The notes below the pieces were generated by a model. That model was not told the DNA's origin, searched no databases, and saw only the letters and a program-made list of their open reading frames with translations. The position numbers were made by a program, and so were the translations under genes. A stretch of DNA of 23,008 nucleotides from Phoronis australis (taxonomy: Eukaryota > Phoronida > Phoronidae), in contig NMRA01001312.1 in the NCBI GenBank assembly GCA_002633005.1, positions 1-23,008 of the forward strand, read 5' to 3'. This document shows positions 19,051 through 23,008 of this stretch, piece by piece. Numbering within the stretch: position 1 is the stretch's first letter; each line of letters starts with the position of its first letter.

Positions 19051-19911
19051 CTATTGAGATTTGAGAAGAGAATATTTCCGTCTGTCTAGTGTTATAAGTG
19101 TGTCGGGCTGGTTACCAAGCTTGTTGCGCAGGTGTTCAGACTTTCCTTTGAAACACTCGCGGTAAACCTTAAATCCCAAAAAGACTAGTTGAATGACGAG
19201 GATAATGGTGGCGAGAACGAGAAGCCCCACCGACAGTCCTTCTAATCGAGTGCAGATGTTGACGATAAGTTGAATAAGTCGCGTCGTGTGCAGAACGTGG
19301 TGGACGAAAACGTGACGGAAGTACTCCCTGAATATAACTTGTTCCAAAAACACCACGACGGGTATGGTTAGGTAATAGAAAAACACGTGACCGTAGAGAC
19401 CCATGAAATCGTCGGGGAAGAGATATTTCCAGCGCTGATCCATGACGATCGTGATGCTGCAGAGAAGAATGTGATGATCCCAACCAGCGTACACTGAAAG
19501 CCCGTTGGTGACAAGCCACTTGATCAAACAGAGATCCCATTCGTGAAGTTCCCTCCGCAGCAGGGCATGATTGTCGTGCAGTCTCTTAAGGACAGATACG
19601 AGACATACAACAGCGCAGATGACGCGAGTGAGAGACAGAAACATGGACCATTCAAAATCACGCGAGTGGACCAGTAATCTCCACCAGGTGCCGCTGATGA
19701 TGAAGCTTGAGCCGTACATAAAATAAAAGTTCTCGCTGAACAACTCCGGATAACAGTAGACATAGTTCATCGTTCCGTTCACTCGGAATATACTGCTAGC
19801 TATATAGACGATCACTGCAAACTGCCATGCCATGACCAAAACGCCAACCAGTTGTTCAAAGTGAAATGTTCCATATTTCAAAGGAACTGTAAAAGGGTCG
19901 ATGAGAGCCAT
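19051..19911 (-). CDS. Multi-pass membrane protein of unknown function, 286 residues
   Basis: The intact frame starts at an ATG with A at -3 and G at +4. An in-frame TGA lies 60 nt upstream (19972-19974), and the frame ends in TAG. Hydrophobic segments lie at about residues 19-42, 61-81, 90-108, 131-157 (weak, containing DHH), 170-193 and 211-247 (possibly two), so six or seven membrane spans are likely. N45-G46-T47 is an N-glycosylation sequon between the first two segments. The C-terminal 38 residues are basic and polar, fitting a cytosolic tail. There is no obvious signal peptide. The block WLVTNGLSVYAGW faintly recalls an NGLxxYxxW pattern I associate with unnamed invertebrate membrane proteins. 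I cannot assign a transporter, receptor or enzyme family. The gene appears to be a single exon and lies tail-to-tail with the TPR gene. Confidence 0.75.
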   Translation of the reverse strand: MALIDPFTVPLKYGTFHFEQLVGVLVMAWQFAVIVYIASSIFRVNGTMNYVYCYPELFSENFYFMYGSSFIISGTWWRLLVHSRDFEWSMFLSLTRVICAVVCLVSVLKRLHDNHALLRRELHEWDLCLIKWLVTNGLSVYAGWDHHILLCSITIVMDQRWKYLFPDDFMGLYGHVFFYYLTIPVVVFLEQVIFREYFRHVFVHHVLHTTRLIQLIVNICTRLEGLSVGLLVLATIILVIQLVFLGFKVYRECFKGKSEHLRNKLGNQPDTLITLDRRKYSLLKSQ

Positions 19912-19974
19912 TATCTTCGCGCGCTGGTCGACATCGTAAGTAAAATAGAGGTAGATCCTATCGGATCTGCTTCA

Positions 19975-20337
19975 ATAATGCTGTACCCTAATCCGTCATT
20001 ACTATTACTGTGTGACGAACCTGCTGTTTGGTTTACGACGAAAGCATTACAGGCCACGCTACGAAATTAATGCGGTCCACGCATCGTCTGTGACTACAGT
20101 TGGTAACGGAAATAGAATCCAGTCACGGTAAGGAATATTACGACACCACTTTATGAGAGTAAATGGCCTAATTCAATTTTTGTTTTAGCCAGGTTCAGGC
20201 GAAATGCAGCTCTAACCAACCAGGACGCATGGTTCAGGTAAAAATTGCAAGATTACTCAAAAGTGGTATGCAAATGGTCAATTAGATATAGATAAAAAGA
20301 AAAGTTGCCCTTTGTGTAGAAGTTTCTTTGTCAGTTT
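19975..20337. other. 5' flank of the membrane-protein gene
   Basis: This is presumed promoter and 5' UTR territory for the minus-strand gene, but I see no clear TATA element or other site. The plus frame at 19852-20070 is a shadow. Confidence 0.35.
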
Positions 20338-20760
20338 GGCATATACCGTGATTTCCTGTAGATAAGCCCACCCGATGAAACGCCCATTGGCGTTTATTCG
20401 AAAAATTTTGACACATAAACGCCCGTGGGCATTCAGTTGGTGTTATAATTTCTAGTGCCAAGTGTTCAGATAGTGAGGGCGTTTATTTGGAAAATTTCCT
20501 CTTAAATGCCCACTCAGCGTCAACTTTTTGTCACAAATTCAATTTTGCGAAGCATTTATCATTGATAATAACGAACACGATGTTGGCGAACTATGCATTT
20601 ATTAACATAAAACACAGTTTTAAGTGAACAAAAATATGAAAGTCATCAAAAATATGACTTGCCGTTTACATGCTCTCCTTCGTTAATTTTGGTGTTGCAA
20701 AACGCCTAAATTTTTTCATTACTCAAATACACACCCATGAGCTTATCTACGGAAAATGCC
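20338..20760. mobile_element. MITE-like element with diverged terminal inverted repeats
   Basis: The left end reads GGCATATACCGTGATTTCCT then GTAGATAAGCCCA (20338-20370). The right end, as reverse complement, reads GGCATTTTCCGTAGATAAGC then TCA. They agree except for a 9-10 nt insertion on the left. Similarity extends inward with the words CATTGGCGTTTATTCG and CATGGGTGTGTATTTGA, each followed by a run of A and T. Inside the left half, GGCGTTTATTCGAAAAATTT, ATAAACGCCC and GGGCGTTTATTTGG form further inverted and direct repeats. There is no transposase. Flanking AGTTT and AGTAT may be a decayed 5-bp target duplication. The superfamily is unassigned. Confidence 0.65.
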
Positions 20761-23008
20761 AGTATGAAATTTACTCATTATAAAGTGTATTTTGGGCCTT
20801 TCGAGTCGACTTCTATCAAAAAAGTAATAAATAGTCTAAACCAGAAGTATAAAACTTAGACAGTCGCACCTGCAGTGTGCTTGATCTGTACCTACTGGTT
20901 ATATTACTTTGGTTATTACTGCAAATACAATGCAAAATAATAATAGATAAGCCCAGAAAGCACTGGAAACCGTTATATAAAGGCGCAACTTTTTCTGGCA
21001 AATCAGCGCCCAAGTCAAACGGTAAATGGTTACGTACCGAGGATGAGGTTATCAGAACGAGGCGAGAGAACTTGCCATGAAATGTTGAAGCTGTTCAGTC
21101 AAACGACGACAACCTTAACAGCATGCTGCAATTCACGGTACGCGAGGGCAAAACTGTCGTACATCCTGTCGATGTAAGTTGGGTAGGGGGCTATCTAATG
21201 CTGTGAAACTAACCTGAAGACCACCACGTGATCGCCTTGCATGTCAACTCAGCCGAGTAGCAGACGAATAACGAGCCAATGAGCACTAGTAGACCTTTGT
21301 TGTGGACAGGCTTCCAAGAAAATCCCTAAAAAGTTTGAAGAATGTCATTCTCAGTGAATCGCAATACAAAAAACTCTCCATGTACGAGTATATCGACATT
21401 ATTCTCCATTCAGCTAACTGGCTGGCTAGCTTTTATCCTTTTTGCGATAACGTTGGTTGCAATAATTCGCCTGCTGATTACCCTAACGACCACAATGACT
21501 CGGTAACTGCACCAAACCCGCCGTGACAAGCAACTAAATGGCGTGGTCTGAAGGAACAACATTCTACTGGTTGAGTCTTCTTCAGCAGAGAAATCATTTA
21601 CTATCCGAGAAAGGTTCATGACATTGAGTTTAGAAGTCACAGGTGGCCTGAATAAAAAGGTTGCTTTCACAGGATATTTAGAATATTGCCGGGTTATTCT
21701 CTGAAAGACTCGTAATCAGGAGGTGCGTCTCTTTCATTATCGGGAAAAGTTTCGACAGGGAAAATAATCTTACTCCCTCATAGTTGTTAACACGGTCCTT
21801 GTCTTTGGAATTCCAAGCTGGTATAACCTCTAATGGGGCTATTCGGAAAATCTACAATAACTAGAGGGCGTGCGTGTACTAGTGGTGATAGATAAACAGC
21901 CTCGATTTCGCGAGCCCTTTTTAAAAATACATGGTGAAATGGCTTGCAGCCGTGCCAACTGAATCTGAGATTGCGTAAAAAGAGTGCTTCTATATGAGAG
22001 GAAGTAAGCACGACCACATACAAAGGTAAGGTTTGTGATTATTTTAACGATTATTCCATGATTATTCTACCGATGCCTGTTAACTGAGGCACTCGCCGTG
22101 TCGACTTCGCGGCAGTCAGTCGCCAGCCAGAGTCTGGTTAATCTTTGTATGTTGTGATATGTGATACGATACTTAACGTAGCAATCGGGATCTCTTCGTA
22201 CATCAAAGCATTATTATTGTTTGGAATGATTTCTCAAAGTTTATCAGTGACAGTTACATCAATCAATGCTGAATGTTTATACTGTCAACTCGATACAGGT
22301 TAATGAGTTAAAATTACAATCCAATCCCAATGGCAAAGGGTACGTGAGTGATAACTATCCATTGCATTAGACTATTTGTTTACTCCCTATCATATGTCTT
22401 CTGGAAATCTATTACACGTTGAAATGGAAATCTATCACGTCAGTTTTCACGTAACCTTTGGTTTTTAGGTTTGAAGGCTTGTACCGTGCAGAGGAGATAT
22501 GCATCGCTTCTGCACCGTCCTTGAATGGACAAAAATTGGTTTTCTGCATTTGACTGCAGCTAACCAACAAGATCTTCCCTACTTTCAATATTGGAGACAA
22601 CGAACAAAGCCTTTGAAAAGGAACAGCTTATTTTTAAAGTCATTTTGTTAAATTACTTATTCAGGTCCCGAGGGGGGATTGGCATGGGGGGGTTGTAATC
22701 TTTGGTACAACTGAAGGTGTGGAAATAACAGGTAATACATGTTTGGGGAAAAGAGCATGGTGAGGTAATTCTTAACCTTCACGAAGTCCCTTCAAGTTGA
22801 TTTCATGAAACTGTTTTGCTACTTGTATCAATTGTAAAACCACGAAAATATATTACATTTTCCGAATTCACAGTGACTGAATAGTCTTAACTCATGCCTT
22901 GAAATGTTGCAAGTCGTTATAAATTCAAATGACTGCCATTTTTGTGAAAATTGCATTTTTGATGGTGCCTTACGATTTGTAATTACTCTTAAACAACAGA
23001 AAGATTAT
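20761..23008. other. Stretch without a supported gene
   Basis: No frame here has recognisable protein character. One plus-strand frame (about 21091-21173, reading EAVQSNDDNLNSMLQFTVRE and ending at a GTAAGT at 21174) could be a single exon, but nothing joins to it. G-rich runs at about 22670-22695 are the only compositional oddity. The right-hand part could hold introns of a gene outside the window. Confidence 0.4.

Noticed and set aside
19169-19763. Additional minus frames inside the membrane-protein gene
   Set aside because: They overlap the intact 286-residue frame in other phases and have no hydrophobic pattern of their own.
21091-21179. Possible isolated exon ending in GTAAGT
   Set aside because: Only about 83 nt are open, with a stop just upstream. 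There is no recognisable domain and no partner exon, and a GTAAGT is expected by chance several times in 23 kb.

Overview
This is animal nuclear DNA, AT-rich and dominated by decayed mobile elements. It holds dinucleotide microsatellites, a fragment of a non-LTR retrotransposon, MITE-like elements with terminal inverted repeats, a tRNA-derived SINE-like piece and few genes. The best clue to the organism is one very large exon that encodes a nucleotidyltransferase-like (DUF294/GlnD-type) domain fused to a long tetratricopeptide (TPR) array. I associate this architecture with expanded gene families in marine invertebrates such as lancelets, hemichordates and cnidarians. The sequence does not fix the species, and I make no firmer claim.

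Layout. Positions 1-4100 have no convincing gene; they hold an 80-bp direct repeat, a GT/GC-type microsatellite, a MITE-related hairpin, a diverged short tandem repeat (1851-1980) and a 95-bp tandem duplication behind a C12 run. Positions 4320-5540 (minus) are the 3' part of a frameshifted CR1/L2-like reverse transcriptase. Positions 6000-6330 and 9178-9520 carry repeats built around CCAT/YY1-like motifs. Positions 6852-8590 (minus) are a pseudogene of a multicopy, unnamed animal protein family, recognisable across several blocks despite stops and frameshifts. A 436-bp MITE with about 57-bp terminal inverted repeats lies at 9636-10071, and a SINE-like tRNA relic at 10741-10804.

The main gene is on the plus strand, 11298 or 11742 to 17426. 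I propose a 52-nt first coding exon (11298-11349, strong start context, GTAAGT donor) spliced in frame to a giant exon at 11779. Its last 1118 residues are 26 consecutive TPR-like units, each exactly 43 residues (129 bp) with no length variation. The later units form six 258-bp two-unit dimers, a record of higher-order tandem duplication. An AATAAA lies about 190 nt past the stop.

A second, convergent gene (19051-19911, minus) encodes a 286-residue multi-pass membrane protein of unknown function with its own AATAAA. A second MITE-like element (20338-20760) follows. The last 2.2 kb shows nothing I can support. Nothing in the sequence links the two genes functionally; their tail-to-tail arrangement is only positional.
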